This document shows positions 14,597 to 23,272 of a stretch of 64,000 nucleotides of DNA, one piece after another. Source of the DNA: Uloborus plumipes. Its lineage: Eukaryota; Arthropoda; Arachnida; Araneae; Uloboridae. The stretch spans positions 248,001-312,000 of the forward strand of contig JAXGGA010000039.1 in the NCBI GenBank assembly GCA_038373865.1. Direction: 5' to 3'. Every line of letters starts with the position of its first letter. Positions within the stretch are counted from its first letter, which is position 1. Position numbers and translations under genes: made by a program. Below the pieces are notes generated by a model, which saw only the letters and a program-made list of their open reading frames with translations, made no database searches and was not told where the DNA came from.

Positions 14597-17500
14597 AGAT
14601 AGACAGACAGACAGACAGACAGACGCGGACAGATTTTAATAGTAGTAATTTTACCTAGCTCCTTTTCCCCTACGTTGTATCTTCAGTTTATTAGGCATTA
14701 GATGCTTATTTGTTTGTGGTCATTAAAATTCCCCTTGCAGTTTCTGCCTACTTTCCCGTACATCGACATCGGCATTCTAGCATCTGATCAATGTTCCCTT
14801 CATTTTCCGAGACTGCAAATGTCAAACACAATGTTTTTAGCACTTAAAGCTGATTTCTAAAAACCAAATTATACCTTACTCATCTGATGAAATAGACACG
14901 CAAAAAGTAAATTAACGAATAAAGTTTTGCACCTTTTAAGCAATGAAGATAAGATAGTTCTTCCATCGTAAATAGTCTTAATCGTTTTCAAAACAAAAAA
15001 ATAAATAAACAAACAAACAAATAAAAATAGACAGCACATCAAAACACATTTTACTTAAAAATTATTTAAAAATAATTAAATAATAAATGTTCTCTTAAAT
15101 GAATAATTTTTGTTAGAAAAAAATCGTCTGCCGAAAAAAAAACAAAAACAAAAGAAAAAAAAAATATAAAAATTAAAATGTAAATAAATAAACAAAAAAT
15201 CGGCTGCACACTTCTTTCTTTTAAATGTAGGAGTCAGTCATTTTTTTCCAACCTGCATTTATGCCGTGTTTGCTGAGTCAGGGTCGAGGATTCAAAGTTG
15301 TAGTTGATAAGTCGGAGCCCTCAGTCAAAGTCGACAGGCGGAGTCAGAGTCAAAAGCTAATTTTATTGCTTTTTTCGTCTTTATTTAATTTCAAGGAAAA
15401 TAAGGATAATGAACTAAATTTAAAGCAGAAACGTTTTCTGCACTCGCATTGTTACAAAATCTAAATTAAAATCATGAAAGATAATTAAAAATAACAAAAA
15501 AAAAAAAAAAAAGACTGATTGAAAAATCAGTAAACTTGTTAATAACTTTTTTGTAAAAGTAACTCGAAAAGCGGTGATAGAAAATACCGCTTTTATTTGT
15601 TTTTTTTTAATTACTATTCTTTGCTTTCCGTCTGAGACCATTTCCTTTTACTCTTATGAGTATTACAAGTTTGAAAACGATCTTTGCTTACCAATATTTG
15701 TTAACATAACGATTCTCATTCAGATTGTTTTGCATCATTTCAACAATGCTTATTACCATTTTAAAAACATCCTTTTTTCCGCTGTAACTTCAATCAGTGG
15801 CTTCTACAATAATTGAAAAACATATTTGAGAAAAAGGAAAAATAATACCGGATTATCTTAATTTTTGCTAAATTATTCATATAAATATTTTATTTATGTC
15901 AAAGAGAAAGTGTACATACTATATATCAGCAATCAATATGTGTTTTCAAACGTGGTGTCAGACAATGCAAAAAATGTTAATGGTAGTAATAGAAAAAATA
16001 ATTATTTTATATATTTGAAATATGTCATTTTTTCGTTTCCAGCAATCAGATGGGCTTTTTGCCACAATAAAGAGGTGTCCTACAAGACCAATATATATGT
16101 CTGCACCGTATAAACCAGGTTAGAAAAAAACGTCCTATTTATTCGTTTGATAAACTTGCTTTTAAAATGGTGCTATATAATAGAAATGAGTGTAGAGTAG
16201 AATTTCAAATATCTTAGAATGTTAACTCCTGCATGATTTTCAGTATATTTTAGAGACTTATGGTAAGGGAATAAATGATATTTCGGTTTCCTCCCAAAAA
16301 TTTCTTTTCTACAAATGTTTTTGTGTTTGAAACGATTAACAAGTCGGATTTAAGAAACGAAACTAACTTTGTTTTTTTAATGAACTTTGAAATTCACAAT
16401 ATCTTGGCAATTTAGCATAGATTATTTCAATTTCAGGCATTTTTTTACCGTACATAAATTGAAAAAAAATCAGAGATAAAATTTTCGAATTATATTATGC
16501 TACCAAGACAATTTCTTAAATTGGCACTAGCTTTTTCCCTTCAGAAGTATAAAATAAATACTAGATAGCGTGTAACTTACAGAAGTATGTGATAGTTCAT
16601 ACTTTACTGGTAATTTTACGGTAACAGATGTATTATTTTTTCACAAAATAGTTTACAAATATCATAAATATGTTAAATCCGTTTGTTTTTATTTCAAACT
16701 TTATGAAGACCTAGATCTTTACTTCTATATAATGCAGTTGAGTTTCAGAAAAAAGTCTTTAATTAATGTTTTTGTCTCCGTAACTGACGTATCTCCTGTG
16801 ATACGTCCGATACGAATACGAAAAACCGTCAGCTAAAAACTGTTTTTGACAGTCTTTAAATTTGAATGGTATTTTATGGAAGCAGGATCCTTGTGCTTCA
16901 TCAAATTCAAGCAACAAAACACTTGGCTAGCATATTTAGAGCCTTTGAAGACTGTTTTGAGCAATAATAGAGGCATTTTATAAACGTAGAATGGCCCTTA
17001 TAGTCCAAGAGTTAGCAACGTTTTCGAGTGAAAGTTTTAAGACGTCTGGCTCTTTAATATATATTTCCCTATACTCTTCTATACTCTTGTAAGCATCATG
17101 CGTCTAGCGGCCGATAGTGGTTGCGTTTTTTACTGCACATCTCATTTTTACTGGTAAAAATAGGGATTTTTTTTACCCATTTTGGGGCAATTAGAAACTT
17201 AGACCTGTCGTAAGTATGGCATGTTATCTATCAATAAAAAGCTCTATTTCTTGCCTCTACAATGCTTTTTAAGTGATTTTGTAGAGTTAAATGATTTTTT
17301 TTCCTCTGTAGTTAGAAGAGAAGTTACAGCTATTTGCATGTAAATACTTTTGTTTTTGTTTTTTGCACTTTTTAAGTTTTTTACAAGCTCTGTATTTCGT
17401 ACAACTTTTGAAGTAGAAGTCTAAAAATTGACAGAATTACTTATCTTGTCATATGCGTCCTTCGTACCAATTTTCGCTAAGATTAGAAATGATGAGGTCA

Positions 17501-18119
17501 AAAACATTTTTTTTTCATGGTTTTGAACATGCTATAACAGTCTCATTAGGAGGGCATTCTTTAATAACTTTGAATGTTGTAAAATATAGCAGTAACTTCT
17601 GATCTGTACCTGATTTTAATTGCGAAAGTTGCTAATTTTATAGTAATGAACTAAAAAATTGTTAATTTTACAGTTTATTATCGTGCACTTTACAGTTTTA
17701 ACTTGGAACCTCTGCTGCCAGTAGTATACTGTTGTTTTTACAATATACTGCAGTAAAAATGTATTGCAATAAATTGTAAAATTACTACTTTTACATAAGA
17801 CTAAAATTGGTAGTTTTACAGTTTATTACTGTGCAATTTACAGTTTTCAACTGGAACCTCGGTTGCCAGTATTATACTGTAAAAACAACAGTTCATTTTT
17901 TCACAGTGTAATACAATATCGACATTTTATTTGAATCATTCATGAATTTCGTCTTTTTTGTGTCTTTACATAGCTGTACAATTAAGGATTTTTACTATTT
18001 TTTTAGGTTCAGAATCTCTTTGTAGCCAACACAGTGCAACCCATGAGAGCACTCGATCAGAACCAGTGTCTAGTGAAAAATGGAGCAATCCAAGAAATAA
18101 CAGTAAACCTCAACGGTGA
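1824..18119 (+). CDS. Dscam: Dscam-family adhesion receptor, 3' part (7 exons, partial at 5' end)
   Basis: Joining 1824-2009, 4961-5257, 6683-6850, 7290-7394, 9950-10005, 16043-16118 and 18007-18119 gives one open frame of 1001 nt ending in TGA. With one base from the missing upstream exon this is 334 codons including the stop. All junctions are GT/AG. Introns are phase 1 except the one between exons 5 and 6, which is phase 0. The frame encodes half of an FNIII domain ([11 protein letters not shown], then ASNSLGTGE), a full FNIII domain ([12 protein letters not shown], then AHSEAG), a hydrophobic helix followed by CLRK, and a tail of about 127 residues. These motifs are typical of the last FNIII domains of Dscam, a homophilic neuronal and immune receptor at the cell surface. 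The tail is much shorter than the several hundred residues I recall for classical arthropod Dscam, which suggests a chelicerate sDscam. Paralogue identity is uncertain, and the Ig domains lie upstream of the window. Confidence 0.82.
2501..3818 (-). mobile_element. pogo/Tigger-type DNA transposon, internally deleted
   Basis: The ends are inverted repeats: CAGTCGAACTTGGATAATTC on the left and, read on the minus strand, CAGTCGAACCTGAATAATTC on the right. Both are flanked by TA (2499-2500 and 3819-3820), the target duplication of the Tc1/mariner superfamily. The 1,318-bp element lies in the Dscam intron between the two FNIII exons and holds a broken transposase on the minus strand. Autonomous Tigger elements are longer (about 2-3 kb as I recall), so a large part is deleted. 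Confidence 0.85.
2656..3620 (-). pseudogene. Tigger/pogo transposase (DDE_1, CENP-B-like) pseudogene
   Basis: Reading the minus strand from about 3620 gives [19 protein letters not shown], then [32 protein letters not shown] and LFIDNCKAH (second catalytic Asp). [16 protein letters not shown] follows (third catalytic Asp), then [19 protein letters not shown] and an acidic C-terminus with a stop at 2656-2658. These are standard motifs of Tigger transposases. Frames shift at least twice, at A-runs near 3400 and near 3235. The N-terminal CENP-B-type DNA-binding domains and the first catalytic Asp are missing. The intact C-terminal frame (2659-3114) continues past its first GTG to about 3230. It is non-functional as transposase. 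Confidence 0.85.
4961..5257 (+). CDS. Dscam exon: complete FNIII domain
   Basis: The 297-bp exon (99 codons) starts after a T-rich tract ending in ttttag and ends at TCAG/GTAAAA; both borders are phase 1. It carries a whole FNIII domain: linker APKPPLG, strand [23 protein letters not shown], then [19 protein letters not shown] and EYSVRTL. The NGGCP...HFVVQ motif closely resembles the membrane-proximal FNIII domain of Dscam. This is probably the last extracellular domain, because the next exon encodes the membrane helix. Confidence 0.88.
6683..6850 (+). CDS. Dscam exon: juxtamembrane linker and transmembrane helix
   Basis: 168-bp exon, phase 1 at both ends, donor GTAAGT at 6851. About 20 linker residues ([15 protein letters not shown]) precede a helix of about 25 residues ([10 protein letters not shown], then [15 protein letters not shown]). 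A basic stop-transfer segment, [12 protein letters not shown], follows, so the C-terminus is cytoplasmic. Some Dscam genes carry alternative copies of the transmembrane exon; I see only one in the introns of this window. Confidence 0.9.
7290..7394 (+). CDS. Dscam exon: cytoplasmic tail part 1
   Basis: 105-bp exon after tttacag, ending at GCAG/GTAAGC, phase 1 at both ends. It encodes a polar segment beginning [18 protein letters not shown] and ending HYTCPAG. It lacks hydrophobic stretches, as expected for a cytoplasmic tail. No known domain is recognised. Confidence 0.78.
7548..8453. mobile_element. MITE with CACTGTAAAAA ends, split by a second MITE
   Basis: The left end CACTGTAAAAATGAATGTTG and the right end (minus strand CACTGCAAAAAATAAGCAG) are both flanked by TA (7546-7547, 8454-8455). 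The internal segments include the phrase 'tggaacctctgctgcca' and its variant, each near an end. Another element (7730-8291) was inserted inside it later. No coding potential. It lies in a Dscam intron. A related copy lies at about 17620-17908. The TA duplication suggests mobilisation by a Tc1/mariner-class transposase. Confidence 0.75.
7730..8291 (+). mobile_element. 562-bp MITE with CACTTATACG inverted repeats (copy 1), nested
   Basis: The left end CAGTAAAATCTCACTTATAC and the minus-strand right end CAGTGAACTCTCACTTATAC are flanked by TA (7728-7729, 8292-8293). The end type (CAGT..., TA duplication) resembles pogo/Tigger MITEs. The phrase 'cacttatacg' and its complement recur inside. A second copy in the opposite orientation is at 49805-50350. 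It has no transposase, so it is non-autonomous. Confidence 0.78.
9060..9830 (+). pseudogene. Tc1-like transposase pseudogene
   Basis: Successive frames on the + strand give [37 protein letters not shown] (first catalytic Asp region) and [15 protein letters not shown]. They continue with [11 protein letters not shown] (equivalent of FQQDNARPHT; the catalytic Asp is replaced by Asn), [13 protein letters not shown], and [20 protein letters not shown] (third catalytic region, where a Glu is usual). Order and spacing match the Tc1 catalytic core. Stops and frameshifts occur near 9258, 9565 and 9640, so it is inactive. I could not place terminal inverted repeats with confidence. It lies in a Dscam intron just upstream of the 56-bp exon. 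Confidence 0.78.
9950..10005 (+). CDS. Dscam exon: cytoplasmic tail part 2
   Basis: 56-bp micro-exon after ttttttag, ending at CAA/GTAAGT. It enters in phase 1 and leaves in phase 0. It encodes [18 protein letters not shown]. The two tyrosines in EYAEPY could be phosphorylation sites, which is inference only. It is placed by frame continuity with exons on both sides. Confidence 0.75.
10006..11504. other. Dscam intron, no feature seen
   Basis: AT-rich intronic DNA with poly-A, poly-T and poly-C runs (for example poly-C near 10488). I see no exon-like segment between good splice signals and no repeat structure beyond homopolymers and a short AAT run near 11440-11457. Confidence 0.55.
11505..12442 (-). 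mobile_element. Helitron-like non-autonomous repeat, copy 1
   Basis: On the minus strand the element ends with CCCGTGCAACGCCGG, a short spacer, and CTAG followed by T. This is the hairpin-plus-CTRR layout of Helitron 3' ends. The other end shares 'cagattttaatagta' with copy 2 but lacks a clear 5' TC. Inside are three ~60-bp blocks with 'actactcgcc..caaggcggctcgc' and about four units of a 72-bp minisatellite. No coding sequence is seen. The class assignment rests mainly on the 3' end. Confidence 0.6.
11995..12265. repeat. 72-bp minisatellite in Helitron-like copy 1
   Basis: About four units of the pattern 'caaaatggcaacgg..agaaata..tcttggaattttaaatagttca..aatttaattaacg'. They match the larger array in copy 2, so the array was present before the two copies diverged. 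Confidence 0.75.
13030..14480. repeat. 72-bp minisatellite array, expanded
   Basis: Roughly fifteen units of about 72 bp, each with 'caaaatggcaacgg', 'agaaataaa', 'tcttggaatttta', 'agttcaataattt' and 'aattaacg'. Units differ by a few bases and small indels. The array is broken by a MITE at 13313-13614 and by a non-array block near 14190-14325. Reading frames here are short and broken, so it is not coding. Confidence 0.85.
13313..13614. mobile_element. 302-bp PIF/Harbinger-type MITE in the minisatellite
   Basis: The ends are inverted: GGCAGGGATTCAAGTGAAAC on the left and GTTTCACTTGAATCCCTGCC on the right. TTA flanks both sides (13310-13312, 13615-13617). Neighbouring minisatellite units read 'cgctttaatttaaaatgg', which is what removal of the element plus one TTA would leave. 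A 3-bp TTA/TAA duplication and G-rich ends are typical of PIF/Harbinger. Inside are several 'cgatcgc' and 'gacgtca' palindromic words but no coding sequence. Confidence 0.85.
14735..15300 (+). repeat. Dispersed repeat, copy 1
   Basis: The segment 'gcctactttcccgtacatcg' through 'ttgcaccttttaa' matches, in reverse complement and with scattered changes, 27061-27290. The later part ('gtcagtcatttttttccaac..tgccgtgtttg') matches the reverse complement of about 26690-26765. The middle is A-rich simple sequence. The class is unknown; no TIR or coding sequence was seen. Confidence 0.65.
16043..16118 (+). CDS. Dscam exon: cytoplasmic tail part 3
   Basis: 76-bp exon after tttccag, phase 0 in and phase 1 out, donor GTTAGA (weaker than consensus). 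In the frame set by the previous exon it reads [16 protein letters not shown] then IYMSAPYKP, a proline- and tyrosine-rich stretch fit for adaptor binding. Other frames give a stop or have no continuity. The atypical donor is the weakest point of this exon. Confidence 0.72.
17620..17908. mobile_element. Partial CACTGTAAAAA-type MITE
   Basis: The right end (minus strand CACTGTGAAAAAATGAACTG) and the body phrases 'aacctctgctgccagtagtatactg' and 'aacctcggttgccagtattatactg' match the element at 7548-8453. The left end is degraded. Two related ~130-bp halves lie in tandem. It sits just before the last Dscam exon. Confidence 0.65.
18007..18119 (+). CDS. Dscam terminal coding exon
   Basis: Begins after ttttttttag in phase 1, reads [29 protein letters not shown] and RNNSKPQR, then stops at TGA (18117-18119). 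The serine-rich basic C-terminus ends the tail after about 37 codons. An AATAAA lies only 17 bases after the stop, with further AATAAA signals out to about 19526. Confidence 0.78.
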
Positions 18120-19530
18120 TAAAATTTAATGAGAAAATAAAATACATTCACCTTCACCGTCCTTAAACCCTACGCATCATCTGATAAGTGATTGATTCCT
18201 TTTTACGAAGATGAAGAAGAAAAAATATCGCATGTGTTATTGTGATGACCATCCTCATATTACGTCGTTCATTGATATACAAAGCTATGAGCAGTGTCAG
18301 TTTAGTAATATTATATTATCAACAACTTCTGCAATTAAAATTTCTTTAAAATTACTAAAACAAAAATAATAAATAATAAATAAATGAAAATTTATATTAC
18401 GGGGAGCTTTTTACTTCCCCTTTAGCGTTAAATTTTAAATCAGTAATTGTACAAAAAGTGCATGGTTTTGTTATCAAACGTGACTTTTAACCTTCTTGAA
18501 TGTGATATTATGGTCCACTGTCGCATTTTCAGTTAAATATTCCAAATGCCTCTTTATCAAATAATGCATAAGCATAACGTTTAGAGCTCTTTGAAAAATA
18601 ATTTTGACAGAAAGTGTTCCTTTTAAAAATCAACAGTTAGTTTTATTTGCCTCTTTAAGGTTGTCTCCTATTTTATTGTCTCGTAATTATTTTTGAGAAG
18701 GAAAATTGTAAAATATAATTAATGCGCACTATGACATCTTTTTTTATATATTTTTAACGATAATTATGATTTATCTGTAATTTATTAAACACCCGATAAA
18801 CATAAAAATCAAAGTCTACCATAGTTTATTGCAATCTATAGGTATGAACTTAAGATTAACTAACTTCTAACTAAAATTTTCTTGCAATTGCATAATTATC
18901 GTGTTAATGATTTTACTTTTAACATCTTTTATTACTGCAACATCCGTTAGTTAAGTTTTTCTTTTTTCTTTAAAAGATGGCAGATCAGTGTTATGAATAA
19001 AGTATGACCAAAAAGGAAAAAACTTCATAACATGTATCATTGATTTTAATGAAAATGATATAACTAAATGTGTGCCAAAGATTTTTCACGGTTTTCTACG
19101 AACACATCATTTATTGGAACATAACGAACAAGCTCAAGAGCGTTTGTGTGTATCAAGAACTCTTAATATCTTTCAGGTTGTCTTAAGAATTTTATGTGCA
19201 TGTATGTCTTACGCAGTATTTTCTGGGAATTCTTCAAATAAATAAACTTTGTTATCGGAAGGATTCTTGAAAAAAAAAATGCTTTTTCATTTTTATGATA
19301 AAATCATTCTTTGATCATTTGAAAAAAAAAGACATTAAAATGCAAAATGTGATATGTATTCAAGATAATTAAAACGTTCAAGGCAATTTGTGTCTATGCT
19401 GAAAATGTGCTGATATGCCGACGAATTACATTAATTCGATCATTTTTTGATTGCTTCGATGAGTGTGAAAATTTAATACTTGTGGATTTGTTATATCTTG
19501 GTGTAAATAAATGTTTTGTAAATAAAAATT
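18120..19530 (+). other. Probable 3' UTR and downstream flank of Dscam
   Basis: No coding sequence is seen. AATAAA hexamers occur at 18136-18141 (probably too near the stop), 18368-18373, 18996-19001, 19506-19511 and 19521-19526. The real cleavage site cannot be decided from sequence alone. If the distal sites are used, the 3' UTR is about 1.4 kb. Confidence 0.45.
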
Positions 19531-21500
19531 TAATTGTTTTAAAGTTGTTTTTTAAAAAGAAATGATGCTGCTTATTTTCATTAGCTTATTTTTGAAAAAT
19601 ACTTATTTGCTTTTATTTTCTTCATTAAAGAGAAAAGATTTGATTATGGAGGAATACATTAAACAATGTCCGTTTCCTATCCATAATGAAGATAAAAATG
19701 TAAATTAAGAAAAACTAAAAATATCGGTATTACGATTGGAGTAACATAATGGATGTACTTTTTATTTATATCTATATTTCATATACTGCCGTCATTTCAT
19801 CTATCTTGTGAAGGACCTATTAAAATGTGATACGTTTAAAGGTAAATTTATAAAATATTAGATAAATAAATAAATCTGGATCCTATACTTATTTAAGCAA
19901 ATGAATTTCTCTATGCAGGAATATTTCATTTGTTTTCCTTAATATTCAAAAAAATTAATACAATCTTAAACTCTTTCTCATTATCGTAGTTAAAAAATGT
20001 ATGAGGAAAAATAAAATAGAAATATGTAATTATGAAATAAACGACAAGATTGGTAGTGCACTACTTAATGCCCTGTTTCAAGAAATATATATTTGCGATA
20101 ACGGGATTTTAGAAGAATGGATGAAGTGGTGTATATTTGACCAAAACAGTGGGTACGAAATTGCTTGAAAAAATTTTGAACTGTATGCTCATAGCGAATT
20201 TAAAAAAAAAAAATGCTCCTAAAACGTTTATATTTTTAATTTTTGCTATAGAGGTAAGAAATATTAATCTTTTAGATAATATTTGGCTACAATTTTTTTT
20301 TTCTTTTTTTATGTTAAATGTAATTATTATTATTACTTTGAGCTGTATCACTTTCACTTACGTGGATCAAATTAGTACACAAATGAGTAAAATATTATTC
20401 TAATGTGATACACAACAAAATGAAGTTCCTAAGGGTTGTTTTTAAAGAGAAGTCTCATTTTTAAATCAATATTATAATCAATTATTTTATTTAAAAAGTC
20501 CCACTAAAATGCAAAAAATCTTTCAAACATATTTATTTCACTATCAAAAATCATTAAAAGTTTTAAGAGAACTGTAGTTAAAAAAGGTTGCTTTTTTATT
20601 GACTTAATCTAAACACAAGGAAGGGACATTAATGTTTTCGAAACAATGCGCAAAAAAATAGGCTGCTTTTTAAAAATATTTGTAAGGCATTAAATACTGC
20701 CAAAATAAAACAACTATAGTAAATTTGTTCCTTATTTGCCATGTTTGATGTTATAATTATTTCTCTAAACGTTCCACTAAAATATCAGATCAATCTTCAA
20801 GAAAATAAAACAGGTCATTTACTGAAGCTAATATTTAATTTAAATTCAAAATAAGCATAAAAAATAAATAAACAAAATTGGTGATTTAAGAACATCGCAA
20901 TTTGGCTTGAATAAGGCAGCTGTCACTTTATTTTCTATTTTATTTAAATTACGCTTCAATTTATCATTATATGTGCTGTATTTAAATTTATAAACTTGTT
21001 AATTATGGACACCGCTACAGCAGCGAAAATAATTTAAATTTTACCACAGGCAAAGACATGCCGGGTAACGCTAGTTACAAACTAGCGAACTATTACAAAT
21101 AAATCTGGAAACACCGCATTCACTTGCAAAATGCACTCGTTGCGCATTAGTTAATCTTCTTTAAACATACACAGTGCAAGTGACACTTGAGCTGTACTGC
21201 AGCTGGTATAATAAAAATGAATCTAACTCCCTTACATAGCATACTGCATATACATAAAATTACTACGTTTCGAAAATTACATAAGTACTATTTCTATTTC
21301 TTCCTTTATTTTTCTGCGGAAATGGGCAAATGTGTGTGCGCTCAAGCGATGTGTCCAGACAAATCGATCGCTGTTTCATTCATAAAATACAGCATACTAG
21401 TAGCTTGAATTACCGGATGCTGCAATTCAGTCCATTTTTTAGCCTACTTTCCCGTTAAAAATAAAAGAGACGAAAAAAGCATTAAAAGTGGCCCAATGAA
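19531..21500. other. Intergenic, no feature seen
   Basis: AT-rich DNA without exon-like segments, recognisable transposase remains or tandem repeats. A short stretch near 21440 ('gcctactttcccgt') echoes the dispersed repeat at 14735 but is too short to annotate. Confidence 0.5.
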
Positions 21501-21502
21501 TC

Positions 21503-21563
21503 TAAAAAATATCGCCAAGTCCAAAAAATATCGCCAAGTTCAAAAAATATCGCCAAGTCCAAA
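21503..21563. repeat. Three tandem copies of a ~20-bp repeat
   Basis: 'aaaaaatatcgccaagtcc' occurs three times in a row with one or two changes. It lies directly upstream of a (GGTC/TGTC)n run and poly-C (21655-21716), which border the 147-bp satellite. Confidence 0.8.
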
Positions 21564-21716
21564 ACAAAGTCAAAAAGAAATTAAAAAAAAATAAATAAAT
21601 AAACATCGAAAAATTAAAAATTTGAAAGTAGGGTATTGAGATGGGGAATTTGTGTGTCGGTCGGTCGGTCTGTCGGTCGGTCTGTTGGTCGGTCTGTCTG
21701 CCCCCCCCCCCCCCCG

Positions 21717-22686
21717 CTAATAACTTTTGAATGAACATTCCGATTTGAACGAAATTTTTTTTGTTGGAAAGATCTTGGCAAGTACAGCTTATTCCCATAT
21801 TTGATTTTTCGATTTGAACAATTTTTGGTTCAACTTTGAGCCGTTCAAACAACCTGTCCCACGATGCTAACTTTTTAGTTAATAGTCCGATTTGAACAAA
21901 CTTTTTTTTGTTCGAAAGATATTTTCAAGGATACTTCATTCCCGTATCTACATTTTCGATTTGAACATATTTTCGTTCAGCATTAAACCGTTCAAACAAG
22001 CTGTCATCCCTAATAACTTTTGAGTCAACAGTCCGATTTAAACAAACTTTTTTTTTGTTCGAAGCATCTCGGCAAGAATACTTTATTTGTGTATTTAAAT
22101 TTTAAATTTGAACATTTTTGGTTCAACATTGAACCGTTCAAGCAAACTTTCCCCACCTAATAACTTTTAAGTGAACCATCCGAATTGAATAAACTTTTTT
22201 TTTGTTCGAAAGATCTTTTCAAGGATACTTCATTCCCATTTCTACATTTTCGATTTGAACAATTTTTCGTTCAACATTGAACCGTTCAAACAAGCTGTCA
22301 CCCCTAATAACTTTTGATTGAACAGTCCGATTTAAACAAACTTTTTTTTGTTTGAAGCATCTCAGCAAGGATTCTTTATTACCGTATTTAAATTTTAAAT
22401 TTGAACATTTTTGGTTCACTATTGAACCGTTCAAGCAACCTTTCCCCACCTATTAACTTTTAAGTGAACCGTCCGAATTGAATAAACTTTTTTCTGTTCG
22501 GAAGATCTTATCAAGAATACTTCATTCCCGTTTTTAAATTTCCTATTTGAACAATTTTTCGTTCAACATTGAACCGTTCAAACAAGCTCTACCCCCTAAT
22601 AACTTTTGAGTGAACAGTCCAATTCAAACAAACTTTTTTTTGTTCGAAAGATCTCGGCAAGGATACTTCATTACCGTATTTAAATT
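21717..22686. repeat. ~147-bp satellite array, dimeric (A/B) organisation
   Basis: Seven units begin with 'taactttt' at about 21717, 21868, 22010, 22158, 22305, 22451 and 22597, a spacing of 142-151 bp. From the third unit on, two types alternate: A with 'acagtccgatttaaac' and B with 'aaccgtccgaattgaat' (or a close variant). Each unit has two or more 'gttcaacattgaaccgttc' type words. The last unit is interrupted by the element at 22687-26343 and resumes after it. Confidence 0.85.
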
Positions 22687-22693
22687 GGTATAC

Positions 22694-23272
22694 GCCCAAA
22701 ATGTCGCGGCCGAAATGTCGTGGGCCAAAATGTCGCTGGGAAAAAATGTCGCGGGCCAAAATGTCGCGGGTCAAAATGTCGCCGGTCCAAAATGTCGCCG
22801 GGCCAAAATGTCGCGGTCTAAAATGTCGCTGGTCAAAATGTCGCCGGTCCAAAATGTCGCCGGGCCAAAATGTCGCGGTCTAAAATGTCGCTGGTCAAAA
22901 TGTCGCCGGTCCAAAATGTCGCGGTCCAAAATGTCGCGAGCAAAAATGTCGAAGGTCCAAAATGTCGTGGGCCAAAATGTCGCCGGTCCAAAATGTCGTG
23001 TGTCCGAAATGTCGCCGGTCCAAAATGTCGCGTGTCCGAAATGTCGCCGGTCAAAAATGTCGCGTGTCCAAAATGTCGCCGGTCAAAAATGTCGCGTGTC
23101 CAAAATGTCGCCGGTCAAAAATGTCGCGTGTTCAAAATGTCGCCGGTCAAAAATGTCGCGTGTTCAAAATGTCGTCGGTCAAAATTGTCGCGTGTCCAAA
23201 GTGTCGCCTGTCCAAAATGTCGCCGGTCAAAAATGTCGCCAGTTCAAATGTCGTCAGACAAAAATGTAGAAG
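22694..23272 (+). repeat. ~16-bp tandem array, left arm of foldback element
   Basis: Roughly 36 copies of a 15-17 bp unit of the form 'AAAATGTCGCcGGtCc'. It is rich in CpG, unlike the AT-rich surroundings. Because 16 is not a multiple of 3, all three frames read through with peptides such as MSRVQNVAGQKC. These are by-products of the repeat, not proteins. Confidence 0.9.

Larger units (their letters stand above)
12443..14646 (-). mobile_element. Helitron-like non-autonomous repeat, copy 2, expanded
   Basis: Starts directly after copy 1 with the same CTAG plus CCCGGCGTTGCACGGG hairpin (minus-strand 3' end) and ends with the same 'acgcggacagattttaatagta' phrase. It is more than twice as long because its 72-bp minisatellite has expanded and a 302-bp MITE sits inside. 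About 240 bp near the right end, holding the 'cggtttttgaggagttcaagcttcagacgg' block, is duplicated (about 14160-14335 and 14400-14570). A (CAGA)n run (14567-14624) marks the end. Confidence 0.6.

Noticed and set aside
16043..16113. Exon 6 read in the frame [15 protein letters not shown]
   Set aside because: It does not join in frame with exon 5 (phase 0) or with the terminal exon; the [11 protein letters not shown] frame fits both.
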